Origin: Alectoria sarmentosa | Taxonomy: Eukaryota > Ascomycota > Lecanoromycetes > Lecanorales > Parmeliaceae | Assembly: GCA_009733775.1 (NCBI GenBank) | Contig: WOGZ01000234.1 | Coordinates: 1-53,308, forward strand | DNA: 53,308 nucleotides | Reading direction: 5' to 3' | Shown here: in pieces, positions 36,097-46,126 of the stretch | Layout: every line of letters begins with the position of its first letter | Position numbering within the stretch: position 1 is the stretch's first letter | Translations under genes and position numbers: made by a program | Notes under the pieces: generated by a model | The model's database searches: none | The model's input: only the letters and a program-made list of their open reading frames with translations | Told to the model about the DNA's origin: nothing

Positions 36097-37913
36097 TCAC
36101 TCTCCACCCTCCCATTCATCTCCGTCAACGACTGTAAGAGAGCGTCGCCTTTTCAACCGGCCTACTTTGGCGGTCGGCATTCGTATTCCGTAGAGCAGCT
36201 CTCCTGGTAGGTACTTTTTGGCCAACGAAAAGGGCGTCGTTATGGCAGACACTTGCCGCTGTCTATCGTACGGGTGAGCTTTGCAGTTGTGTGTCAAGGT
36301 AGTCTCATGCTGGGCCAAGCGTTGGAATGGCCTACCGCCTCATGACAGCAATGACATCGCTTTCGTCGATTTTCTTTCTTCTCGCGTGATTAGCGAAGAC
36401 CCCAAGATCATTACTGAGTTGTTCGAAGTATTGGTCAGTAGCCTCAATGATGGCGTCAAGGGTTTCTTTTTCTATTGATGATTTGTTGCCCAGTGGTCGA
36501 GCGAAAGTAGATGCGATCTTTTTGGTGATCCCAGCGGGAAAGCTGGGATATGACATTCCATCGCGCGACTTCTTCATGAGTTTTGGCGCTCTTCTTCCAG
36601 CTTTAGTCGTTGCGTTGGACTTAGCGGGTCTCACATCGAGTACACTTTGCTCAGGTTCGTCAAAACCTCCAAGCTGTTGATCGTATGGGTGTGTTGCCTC
36701 AGCGAAAGAACGTCTCGACTGAAGCTCTGGGGTGTTGAGAACGAATTGAGGATTTACTTCACCGGTGGATTCCCGTACCTGCTGGATTTCGCTTAGATGA
36801 CCTTCACGACGGTTGTATTCTTTGTACATGGCGCGCCGCAGGTCTTCTGTTTTACTACTATGTTGGGTGAGCCTTCCTCTCATCTAGCCTTTCTAGATGA
36901 CTACAGACCCACGGCTTTGTTTTCTCGCATGGACTCCGAGGTCCTCCTCGTCTGCATCTGGCGTGATTTGTAAAATGCTATCATCAATTGGAGGCTGCGA
37001 TACATCGTTCAAGCCCAGCACACTATGATCGTCGATTCTGTCGCTTCCCCAGATAGTCCCAAAGCTGCTTCGGGAGAGCCTTCCCGGTGCTTGATCATCC
37101 AGGGCGCGCTGCCCAATCTCTATCGATCTCTCGGTCTGCTCTCCTTCTAATGGGATCGACAGCCCTGAAGGCGCCAGCTGGAAATTGTCGTCTTTATCTG
37201 CTCCATCTTTAATTGTGATCGGGAAGCTGGGCTGGAATTCTAGAGCATCTTCAATGCTGTTGCTTCCAGTTGGGCTCGGCTCGTTTTGTTCAGATTGCGA
37301 TGGAAGAGGAGGTGGTCTTAAAGGTTGGCAAGTCAAAGCCAGAACTGAACATCTTCGCCATCAGCTCGTTTCGACATGCAGTGGACTGCAAACTGACGTT
37401 TGCTAAGGTTCCTAAGTGTATTCCTTGGCGTTTCACGCAGCATACGCACACTTTTCAGTCTGTTGCGACTTGGGGTTGCCCTTCGCTGCTGTAAAGCTCT
37501 GATTGCGTGGGGGGTTGCGGGATTACTTCTCGTTGTCAAGGATGCATATAGTGGTCGAAGAGCGACTGGTTTGCGTGACTTGGCGAAGAGTGCGCGGACA
37601 GCATGCACCCGAGATGCTGTTGCCCCGGTGCTAGAAGCACGTCTCTGAGGCGTTGACGGCTTTCGTATTAGTCCAGCTAGCTGTCGCAGCTGGAATGAAA
37701 GCGTTATTAGCAATAACTTCCATAATTTAGGCCAGGATTGCTAACCTTTGCGTATGGAGTTGGATCATGTCCAATGGGGCTTGCCTGTCCAGCAGCGTAT
37801 TTTCGAGGTGTGACGCGAAATAGCTTAGATGGGGCGGAGAGCTCATCATCTGTTCCAGAATCTACCCTAGTGTTCTTCTTTGTATCTGACACTGTCTTAT
37901 ACGACATAGACAT
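36097..37913 (-). CDS. CENP-T: CENP-T inner-kinetochore histone-fold protein
   Basis: Five exons on the minus strand (37,913-37,746, 37,680-37,398, 37,344-36,909, 36,857-36,336, 36,262-36,097) give 524 residues. The C-terminus is diagnostic: a histone fold at about 399-470 (ITKKIASTFARPLG, DAIIEATDQYFEQLSNDL, KKIDESDVIAVMRRQRQ) is followed by the CENP-T extension TTPFSLAKKYLPGELLYGIRMP. The N-terminal half is disordered, basic and Ser/Thr/Pro-rich, with ETPRNTLRNLSK in exon 2; vertebrate and fungal CENP-T proteins use N-terminal TPR-type helices to bind Ndc80, so this is a candidate site (inference). CENP-T pairs with CENP-W in the constitutive centromere network. The junction of exons 3 and 4 is the least certain: tandem acceptors TAGTAG differ by one codon. 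Intron 1 also has two in-frame acceptors. Diverges from CMS1. Confidence 0.9.
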
Positions 37914-38127
37914 CTCGGGGTAGTCTCCAAAGCCCAGGAATCCCGAAAACTAGAGTCTCGATTTGGACAGTTCGTAAACAAACGACGAAGACGGCACAGG
38001 GATGTTGACGCCAAGATAGCGCTTAGAAGCCACGCCGCTACTAACACGGGACGGAAAGGAGCGCACTTAAATTAGCTCTGATTTGTCAATCCACAGACAT
38101 TTCCTTCAAGAAAATAAGATTTCCATA
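37914..38127. promoter_or_regulatory. Bidirectional promoter between CENP-T and CMS1
   Basis: 214 bp between divergent start codons, necessarily holding both promoters. No specific operator or TATA element stands out. Confidence 0.6.
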
Positions 38128-39244
38128 ATGTCAGAAATGTCGACGAAATCTTTGAGCGCTTTGCCAGACCCCAAGGAACAGGCTATTTTTACGAGCATTG
38201 GTTCGCCCCTTTTCAATGCAAAGCGGAAACGTAGCGACGATGAAGACCATGATTTTGAGGCCGTGGTCGTAAATTCGGAAAAGCGCAAGCAGTCCAAAAA
38301 ATCAAAGGAACCGAAATCGGTGGATGATTCTAACTTTGATATGGATCGAGGTCTCAACCTGGCCATCGCGAAATTGGACAATCGGTTATTAGCAGACTAC
38401 CTTGCCAAACGAACCACGCGCTTTCTCCCAGATCTCAGCCTTGTTGAGCTCGAGGACAGGCGAATCTCAGGTATGTTTGGCGACAAGTCCTTCGGAACGC
38501 AATAGCTGGTGCTCAAGACGAAGGCTAAATCTGCATGTAGAGACGGCCTTTGTTGATATTACGTCATGGAAAAAGCCGAGAACTTTGCAGAACATGCCAA
38601 GCTTCCTTGAACAGTACAATCCGAAAGCAGGAGGAGATATCACTCTCCCTTCGGCGTCACGACAGCCGGGGAACCCGCATACTCTGGTGATCACATCTGC
38701 TGGTCTGCGTGCCGCAAATATAACTAGGTAAACTACACACCGAGGTTTTGTGAAAGCACAGCTGCTGATTATCGATGATTTGTAGAGCCTTACGCATCTT
38801 TCAGACCAAAGACGCTATGGTAGCAAAACTCTTTGCCAAACATATCAAGCTGAGAGAGGCAATAGGTTATGTTAAGAGAACAAGGTATTATCTTTGATCT
38901 CCCTCTCGACATTCAGCCCTTTGGTGCTAATTCTTCAAGAATTGGCATTGGGGTTGGCACTCCTTCTCGAATTATCGATCTTCTCGACTCAGGTATGTTG
39001 GACGCCATTTCTTCTCCTATAATACACCAAGTCGCTGTGAGCCACTGTGCTGATCTCAGCAGGATCACTGTCATCATCCAGTCTGGAACGGGTAGTGGTT
39101 GACTGTTCTCACATTGACCAGAAGAAAAGGGGTATATTTGATATGCGCGAGACACAAGAGCCCTTGATGGAATTGCTGAACCGGTCCGAGCTGAAGAGTC
39201 GGTACGGAAATGGTAGTGGAAAGGTGCGACTCTTCCTCTATTAG
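38128..39244 (+). CDS. CMS1: CMS1-like 90S pre-ribosome/U3 complex factor
   Basis: Exons 38,128-38,470, 38,541-38,727, 38,786-38,884, 38,940-38,992 and 39,063-39,244 encode 287 residues. A charged Lys/Glu-rich N-terminus (KRKRSDDEDHDFE; EKRKQSKKSKEPK) suits a nucleolar protein. The body has the CMS1 signature: NPHTLVITSAGLRAANITRA, FQTKDAMVAKLFAKHIKLRE, RTRIGIGVGTPSRIIDLLDS and VVVDCSHIDQKKRGIFDM. This resembles a degenerate DEAD-box RecA half (GVGTPSRI like GTPGR; VVVDCS in place of VLDEAD) lacking the catalytic DEAD residues. Four short introns (58, 55, 70, 70 nt) were placed by reading frame and family sequence. Intron 4 ends in tandem CAGCAG acceptors, which would differ by one residue. 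The yeast protein associates with the small-subunit processome. Confidence 0.92.
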
Positions 39245-39773
39245 CTGTCGTAAACGTCGACCTCATTCTCCATGTGACGTTACTACCAGCAATCAATGCG
39301 TTGAGTCTAGGAAGGCGAGTATGCGATGTCAAGGTAATGAAGCAGGTAATTGATGCTACATGGATTAGAACATGGTGACATTCATTTGCTCTCCAAAGTC
39401 ATTTCTCTTAATCGTGACGCCGTAGGAAACTCGGTCGATAGACAGCCCATCTCTGATCCGGGTGTGTGACGATGGCCAAACGCGGGTTCTGCCTTCCCAC
39501 TTCAAGAGCTTCAAGTACTGTAGAGAGTTCCGGAAGTCTAAAAAATGCCAAGCGCCTGAGCAATTCAAAACACTGTCTCTTCCCTCACTCCTCCATCTCA
39601 CTACCCCCCTTTGATTCATCCAAGCTTTCAGTCCTGTTGACTGCTCCCTTTCAATCCACAAACACTTGATCTCGACCACGCCACAGTTACGCATCTTCTT
39701 CTTTCATTACAGCTCAATTCGCTTCACCAGATAGGTATTCCTAAATACCTGCAAAGCTTCCTCCTGCGTCAAT
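39245..39773. promoter_or_regulatory. Upstream region of the CFEM gene
   Basis: 529 bp between CMS1 and the CFEM start. It contains a pyrimidine-rich tract (about 39,577-39,625, CTCTTCCCTCACTCCTCC and CCCCCCTTT), common near transcription starts of filamentous-fungal genes. A 109-aa minus-strand open frame (39,365-39,694) covers it but shows no family and is taken as chance. Confidence 0.5.
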
Positions 39774-40452
39774 ATGAAGCCGCAAACAATAATGCTATAT
39801 GGCATTGGGTTGCTACAGACCGTCATCGGCCTTAAGGCCTTTGAGCCTCCAGGTAATCCATTTTCTCTTCCCTATTTGTGCCCGCCAGGACGACGCTAAT
39901 CTGCAAACAAGGATGCGTGTCAAAGTGTTGGGACAACTCCAAATACGTCAGCACCTGTGTCAAGGCCAATGAGACCCAATGCTTGTGCGAAGACGCTGAA
40001 TTTCAGAGCGTAGGTGTCCCATTCAAGTCGCCGTCCATCTTAAGTACTTTGCTGACAAATTTCAGGTGGTGCTCCAATGCCTCTACTCTCAATGTCAGAC
40101 TACTCAATTCGGCTTCGCCCTTCACCAAACCCTCTCAGCATGCTCTGGTTCTGGGATGGACACTCTCGATGCCTTGCCTCCTCTCATCCGTCACCAAGGT
40201 CTACGCAAGCGCGGAAGCCCAAGCATTGGCTATGCGTCGGGGCATCTCTCCGGATCAACCATCCACTCTGTGGCTCGTCGCTCTGTCAGTGCGTCTGCAT
40301 ATGTCAGCGCTCGTCCGACACGTAGCGTCGGCCACCTTCCTGGTCCCACGCGTGACTTACCAATGTCACTATCAGTGGCCCTTCCTGCAACCACAAGCGG
40401 TGCCAATGTGAATAGCACCAGCGTGCTAGCCCCGTTAGCCAATACTTCCTAG
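39774..40452 (+). CDS. Small secreted CFEM-domain protein
   Basis: Exons 39,774-39,852, 39,912-40,009 and 40,066-40,452 encode 187 residues. A hydrophobic signal peptide (MLYGIGLLQTVIGLKA, about 7-22) leads straight into a CFEM domain with all eight cysteines: C28, C32, C42, C50, C52, C64, C69 and C85 (GCVSKCWDNSKYVSTC; QCLCEDAEFQ; QCLYSQC). Exon joins are fixed by this pattern. Heme-binding CFEM proteins have an Asp three residues before the fourth Cys; here that position is Glu47 (NETQCLC). The tail is Ser/Thr/Ala-rich and likely O-glycosylated. No hydrophobic GPI-type C-terminus is present in this model. An alternative 45-nt intron (GTGAAT..CCTAG, 40,408-40,452) would replace the last 15 residues by a 20-residue hydrophilic tail. 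CFEM proteins serve in cell wall, heme uptake or virulence; the role here is unknown. Confidence 0.88.
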
Positions 40453-41095
40453 GATGGCACAACACAACAATCTTCAGAGCCCGCGGAAGGCCAACGTCAA
40501 CGTACGAGAGCGTGAACGCCAATCATAAGGTCCTTCATTCTCTCATAGACATGTCGTAGTGGACACAGACCTATTGTCGTTCACTAACACCAGTATTCTT
40601 GAGGCAGGTATCGTTTGCACTGCTTGGCTAGGAGAAGTCACTTGGGTTGCTCGCGATCAGCTTCATTTCAGGCATCCTCATCCAAAAACTCTGAGCATAT
40701 ACGCGCTCAGACTTGCATCACTTCGAGCATTCGCTTCTCTGTACTAAACTCATGGTTTCAAGTTTCGAAAGTGTATGACAAACAGCTCAGCCTTCAGTAC
40801 ACCGACTAAGTAGCTTTTAGGGCTCAATTAATAGAACAGATTGAGGGTATCTAACCACCAAAAAAAAGTCATCCCCTGGACGTTGTTGTGGGCCTTTTCA
40901 CGGCTAAAATTTATGACTCTGGGTGACGAGCTGTTTCCAGACAGCGTGGGACCTCCTGGATAACCCTTTCAGACAACAAGAACAGAGAATACGCGATGCT
41001 AATAGCCATTCCTACAATTTCTGCGATGTGATCAGCCATACAAAATGAAACCACCGTCTTCTCAATTCTTGTTTTGCCTTTTTAGCTACCGTAAG
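40453..41095. other. Gene-free right edge of the island
   Basis: About 640 bp of normal composition after the CFEM stop. Open frames of 62-72 aa (e.g. 40,559-40,747) have no recognisable domain; part of this could be the 3' untranslated region of the CFEM gene. Base composition falls abruptly to A+T-rich at about 41,095-41,110. Confidence 0.5.
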
Positions 41096-42178
41096 TGTGA
41101 GTTAATGTTTATAATTAATCTTTCGAAATAATAATAAAGCTTTGAAAATTAAATTAGTATAAAAATATATTCTTATAATTAGTACGCTAATATTAATAAT
41201 TTTAACGTTTAATTTGATATTTTAAAATTAATTTAAAATAATAATTTTCTTTTTTCGAAAAAATTTAAAAGAAAAAAAAAAGAAAGAAAAAAAGAAAAGA
41301 AAAAAGAGAAAAAAGAGAAAAATCTTTTAATTAAGAAAATACTTAATTAATATAAAAATAAAAACTTAATAAAAATTTTATTTTAATGATATAATTATGT
41401 TAATAAAATAAAATATAAAAAATATTACATTTAAAAATAAAGTTATTATTATTTTCGAAATATAATTTTATTTAAATTTTATTTATATTTATTTTTAAAA
41501 TTTATATATAATAATTAAAGTTTTATTTTTAAATAAAATTATACGATATTAATAACGAACTTATATTTATTAAATTTAAATAATTAATATTAAAAAAAAA
41601 CGATATTTAAACGCTAAAAATTATCGCGTATTATAATTTATTATTATATTTAAAAAAAATTATCTTTCAAATTTTTTAAATATATTAATTATTAATAATT
41701 TATAATAATTTATTTATAATAATAATGTGAATTATATAATAGCGCATAAATATTAAATAGTAAATAATATTAATTTTTTTGAAATATATATAAATATTTA
41801 TTATTATAAATATTTTATTATTATTAAATTGTTTAAAATATATCGTTAATAAAAAGTTAATAAAAAGTTAATAAAAAGTCAATAAAGAATTAATTAACAT
41901 TTAATAAAAAATTAATTTTAAATAATTTACGATTAATTATAAATTATATTATCGTTAATTTAAAATCGATAAATTACGATAATATTCGTATTTTTGAAAA
42001 AATTCTTTAAATTCGATAAAGTTATAAAGTTATATATATTAATTTTTTATATAATATTTTCGAAAAAAATCAAAAAATCGAAAATTAAATTATATAACGT
42101 TAATATTTCGTAAAAATTACATTAAGCGAAATATTCGCTTTAATGTAAATTTTATTATTAGTATATATAAAGAAATAG
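41096..42178. other. A+T-rich DNA with one inverted repeat
   Basis: No coding relic is recognised. A purine run (A/G only) occupies about 41,260-41,325. An inverted repeat at about 42,117-42,148 (TTACATTAAGCGAA..TTCGCTTTAATGTAA) could form a hairpin with one bulged base. Confidence 0.5.
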
Positions 42179-42317
42179 TGTAAGGCTGAGCTAAAATACC
42201 TTAAATTTGTATGTGCAGTCAATCATAAATTTTATCTGATTTCGCCTTTTGGAATAGCGTTAGAATAGCGTCTTTAGGCCTCCCGAGCCTCCTCATCAAA
42301 ATTTTGTATATATAAAT

Positions 42318-42703
42318 CTTACATCTTTTGCCTTCTACTTTCTTAAAGATGTAATTTCTTCATAATTTCGTAAATTACACACATTGACATGCGCTTTCCA
42401 ATGATGTTAAAATTATGAAATTTGAATGTATATATATTGATATATATTTAATTCAAATATGTCATTATTCGGGACGGCAGGGCGGCTTCCGGGAAACCTC
42501 TGCGCTTATTCTTACATCTTTTGTCTCATACTTTCTTAAAGATAAAATTTCTTCAAAATTTCGCACATTATAGAGCATGCTTTAAGCTTTTCAATGATAT
42601 AAAAATCATGAAATTTGAATGTATATATATCGATATATATTTAATTCAAATATGTTATTATTCGGAACGGCAGAGCGGCTTCCGAAAAACCTCTCCGCTT
42701 ATT
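42318..42703. repeat. Two tandem 193-bp repeats with an internal palindrome
   Basis: Unit 1 is 42,318-42,510 and unit 2 is 42,511-42,703, exactly equal in length and both starting CTTACATCTTTTG. Near their right ends both carry a G+C word: GGGACGGCAGGGCGGCTTCC in unit 1 versus GGAACGGCAGAGCGGCTTCC in unit 2, where differences are G-to-A. Each unit contains a near-perfect palindrome around ATATAT[CT]GATATAT flanked by TTGAATGT and TTAATTCAA. The preceding 42,178-42,300 is likewise less A+T-extreme (GGCCTCCCGAGCCTCC). No protein is encoded; the 69-aa frame at 42,521 is incidental. Confidence 0.85.
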
Positions 42704-42916
42704 CAACGAATTATTTTCTTTTTTGAATAACATCATAATCCTCTATCATATTTACGAGATTATTATATCGTTGAAATCGCATAAGTCTATTCTATAATAA
42801 TGATTATATAAACATATAATATAAATTTTCAAAAGTTGCGAAAAATCGATTATGAAAGATTTGACACATTTTTTATATATTTTTAAATAAGCGCAATCAT
42901 ATATAAAATTCGTAGA

Positions 42917-43080
42917 TCATGAATGGTGTAGCGGTAAAATTAATCAAAATCGTAAATTTCTCGCTTAATAATCGTAGATCGTAAAACGTAGAATTCGAAT
43001 CAGAAAAAAAAAAAATTCTAAAAAAAAAAAACCTTCTAAAAAAAATCTAAAAAAAAGAAGAAAAAAATCTAAAATTAAAA
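42917..43080 (+). mobile_element. tRNA-derived SINE-like relic with A-rich tail
   Basis: TGGTGTAGCGG (42,924-42,934) matches the RNA polymerase III A box. GAATTCGAATC (42,991-43,001) matches the B box GGTTCGAATCC with G-to-A changes. Start-to-start spacing of 67 bp suits a tRNA with a long variable arm or an intron. A-rich sequence with runs of 7-11 A follows from 43,003, as in a SINE tail. It may be a RIP-mutated tRNA pseudogene or SINE. I could not fold a convincing full cloverleaf, so it is not called a tRNA gene. Confidence 0.5.
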
Positions 43081-45117
43081 AAAATCACAATTCGTTTTGA
43101 ATTTATATAAAATTCATAAATTTAATGAATAATTAAATTTAGAATTTCGATTCGAACAAAAAAAAATCTAATTTAAAAATAATTTTTAAAATAGTTTCTA
43201 AAAAAAAATCAGAAAAAAAGTTTTAAAATTAAAACAAAAGAACAATTTTTTGCATTTCAAATAAACTTCATAAATTTAATGCATTCATAATTTTAATGTA
43301 TTTAAAAATTTAAATGTATTCATAAATTTAAAATTCCAACTCGAAGAGGAAAAAAATTAAAAAAAAATTAATCGACGTTAAGTTTTAAGTTCGTTTCGCG
43401 TTCGTTTGTTTTTAAATATTATAAATTTAATTCATGAACCCTGACTTGTATTTAATATATAATTTAAAAAAATATATATATATATTAATTATAAATATAT
43501 AATAATTAACGTTTTTATAAATAAATTATTAATAAGTTATTAATGAAAAGTGAATAAAAAGTCGATTTTAATATAAAGTTAATGTTATTAACACGTTTCA
43601 TTTTCAAGTCGCGTGTTTTTTTAAAAATATTAATATCGAATAATTAATTAGTTAATTAATAACGAATGCGATTAAAGAAAATAAAATGTTAAATATATTA
43701 TTATTATTATTATTATCTTCGATTTTAAAATCGATAATAAAGTATAAAATAAATAAAGATTATTATTAAATAAATAATATAAATAATAATATATTAATAA
43801 TTTTCGTTAACGAGTAAGTAAATAATTATATCACTATTTTTATATATAAATAAAATATTTTATTATAGTTTAATATTAAAAAAAAAATTATTACGATTTT
43901 AAATATAATTACGAAATTTATATATTAAAAAAGTTTATTATAAAAAATAATGAAAGTTTTTATTTTATCGCGTTTTAATCGAAAAAGAGAATTTTTATAT
44001 TTATAATCGATTTAATAACTTTTAATTGTTTATCATAATTTAAATAAATACGTATATAATTAATTAATTAAATAACGTTATAAAATATTTCGCGTATAAA
44101 ATATAAAAGATTTAAAAATTAAAATTATACGCGAACGCGTTCAAGAATTTGAAATTAATTAAAACGAATTTTAAGATTTTATTATTATAATTATTATTAT
44201 TATAATAAAAATATATATATATTATATTTTATATTAAACTTAATTCTTTTTATTAAAAAATTTATATTTAAATTAAATCGTTATTATTTATTTATTTGAT
44301 AATTTGATTTTTTAATAATATCAATTTTTTATTAAATTTATATACATATTATAATAATATTTATTAACGAAAAAAAATATCATAATTTCGTTATAATTAA
44401 AATATTTAAAATTAAATAAATTCAAATAAAGTTTTAAGTTTTCGTTTTATATATATTACTAATTCTTCGACTTTTTTATAACTTAATTAATATAATTAAC
44501 GAATTTCTTATACAAATTTAAATTGATATTTTTAAAAATAAATATCAAAAAAATTCTTATTTTTTTTCGAAATCGAAGATTCTCTTTTTATTATTTAAAA
44601 ATCGACGTTTATTTCGAGATTATTTACAAAACGTAAATATATAATAATTCGTTTTTATATTTTTTAATTAATTTTTTAACATTTTTTAATATTTTAACAT
44701 TATATTATTTATTATATTTTAAATTATATTTTTTTTATTTAATTAAATATTTTATAATTATTTCGCGTTAATTTTATACAATTTTTTTATTAAAAATGCG
44801 ATCGATTTCGTACGATTTGAAAAGTTCGATATTATTTTTTATAAAAATTAAAAGAAATAATCAAATTTTAAATAATCGAACGAATACGTTTTTCACGAAA
44901 TCGATTTAAATTATTATATAATAAAAATTAAATATATTTCTTAATTTTTGAAAATTTATAAACAGTAAATAAATTTATCGATTTTTTATTTAAATTTTAA
45001 AAGAATCAATATATTATTACGATAAATTTTTAATAATTTAAAAATTTATCGAAATATTATAATTTTTATAAAAACGCAAAAAAGTCGCATCGTTAACTTT
45101 TGAAAAAAGTATTAATA
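43081..45117. other. Featureless A+T-rich DNA
   Basis: Contains short ATT and TA simple repeats (e.g. 43,700-43,717, 44,175-44,220) and A-rich stretches. I find no readable retroelement domain on either strand. Confidence 0.5.
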
Positions 45118-46126
45118 CTCGTACGTAGTTTTTTAATATATATACGTATTTTTATTAATATATATACGTAATTCTTTATTTCGCATTTTTTTACGAAGAT
45201 AAATATTAAAAGTTTTAAACGTTAAAACTTTTACGTAAAAATTTTAAATAACGTTTATTTTCAAAAGTTGCTCGAATATTGCGTTTAAAAATGCTTAAAT
45301 CGAATATATTTTCGAAACACAATTTAAAAATTTTGCTTTTAATAAATATTAAGAAAGTAATTTAAATATAATTTAAGCGCTTTAAAGAAATATTTTCAAG
45401 ATTTTTCGTTATAAAATTGTTTTTCGAAAATAAAATTAAAGTTGCGATTAGCGCAAAAAGATTACTTCAAAAAAGCTTTAAAAAAATAGTTAATTTTTTT
45501 TTCACATCGTATATTATTATTATATTTTAACAACTCGATAATATGAAATTGAATGCTCGATAAAATGAAATTAAATGTTTATATAAAGAAATTAAATACT
45601 TTATGCGAAGAGATTAAATAATTTATACGAACGAGTTGAGTATTTTATGCGAAGAAATTAATTATTTTATATAAAAAAATTGAATGCCTTGTGCGAAGAA
45701 ATTTAATTCGATATTTTATAATTATATTTAAAAGAAAATACGATGCTCGATGAAATGAAATTAAACGTTCGATAAAATAAAATTAAATGTCTTATATAAA
45801 AAATTTAAATTTTTTATATGAAGAAATTAAATGCTTTATGCGAAGAGATTTAATTCGATATTTTATAATTGTATTTAAGAGAAAATGCGATGTTCGATGA
45901 AATGAGATTGAACGTTCGATGAAATAAAATTAAATATTTTATATAAAAAAACTAAATGTCTTATGTGAAAGAGTGTTTTAAAATCTTAAGTTCTAGTTTT
46001 GAATTATTTATTTAATCATTGACGTCGGAAAATATACTCGTTTTATTAACTTGTTTTTTTTAACTTTAAAGAATACGTATATATAGAAAAGAAGATGCGT
46101 ATATATATCAAAAAACTACGTACGAG
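45118..46126. mobile_element. 1,009-bp terminal-inverted-repeat element with internal minisatellite
   Basis: The left end CTCGTACGTAGTTTTTTAAT is inverted at the right end (..TCAAAAAACTACGTACGAG). The similarity runs about 85 bp inward, including a second TATATATACG block on both sides. The ends are flanked by TA on both sides (45,116-45,117 and 46,127-46,128), the TA target duplication of Tc1/mariner/pogo-type elements. The interior holds no transposase but a 22-bp minisatellite, so this is a non-autonomous (MITE-like) element. Classification rests on ends only. Confidence 0.75.
45543..45975. repeat. 22-bp minisatellite array
   Basis: Consecutive 22-bp units start at 45,543, 45,565, 45,587, 45,609, 45,631, 45,653 and 45,675. 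The consensus is close to AGAAATTAAATGCTTTATGCGA. From 45,697 a higher-order pattern appears: ATTTAATTCGATATTTTATAATT recurs at 45,701 and 45,848, a 147-bp period containing more degenerate 22-bp units. Units vary mainly by C/T and G/A. The array lies wholly inside the inverted-repeat element. Confidence 0.8.

Noticed and set aside
39365..39694. 109-aa minus-strand open frame upstream of the CFEM gene
   Set aside because: No family, and it lies across a typical promoter region with a pyrimidine tract. Not supported.
45543..45975. CRISPR-like regularly spaced repeat
   Set aside because: The 22-bp units are directly adjacent without unique spacers, and the genome is eukaryotic. It is a minisatellite.
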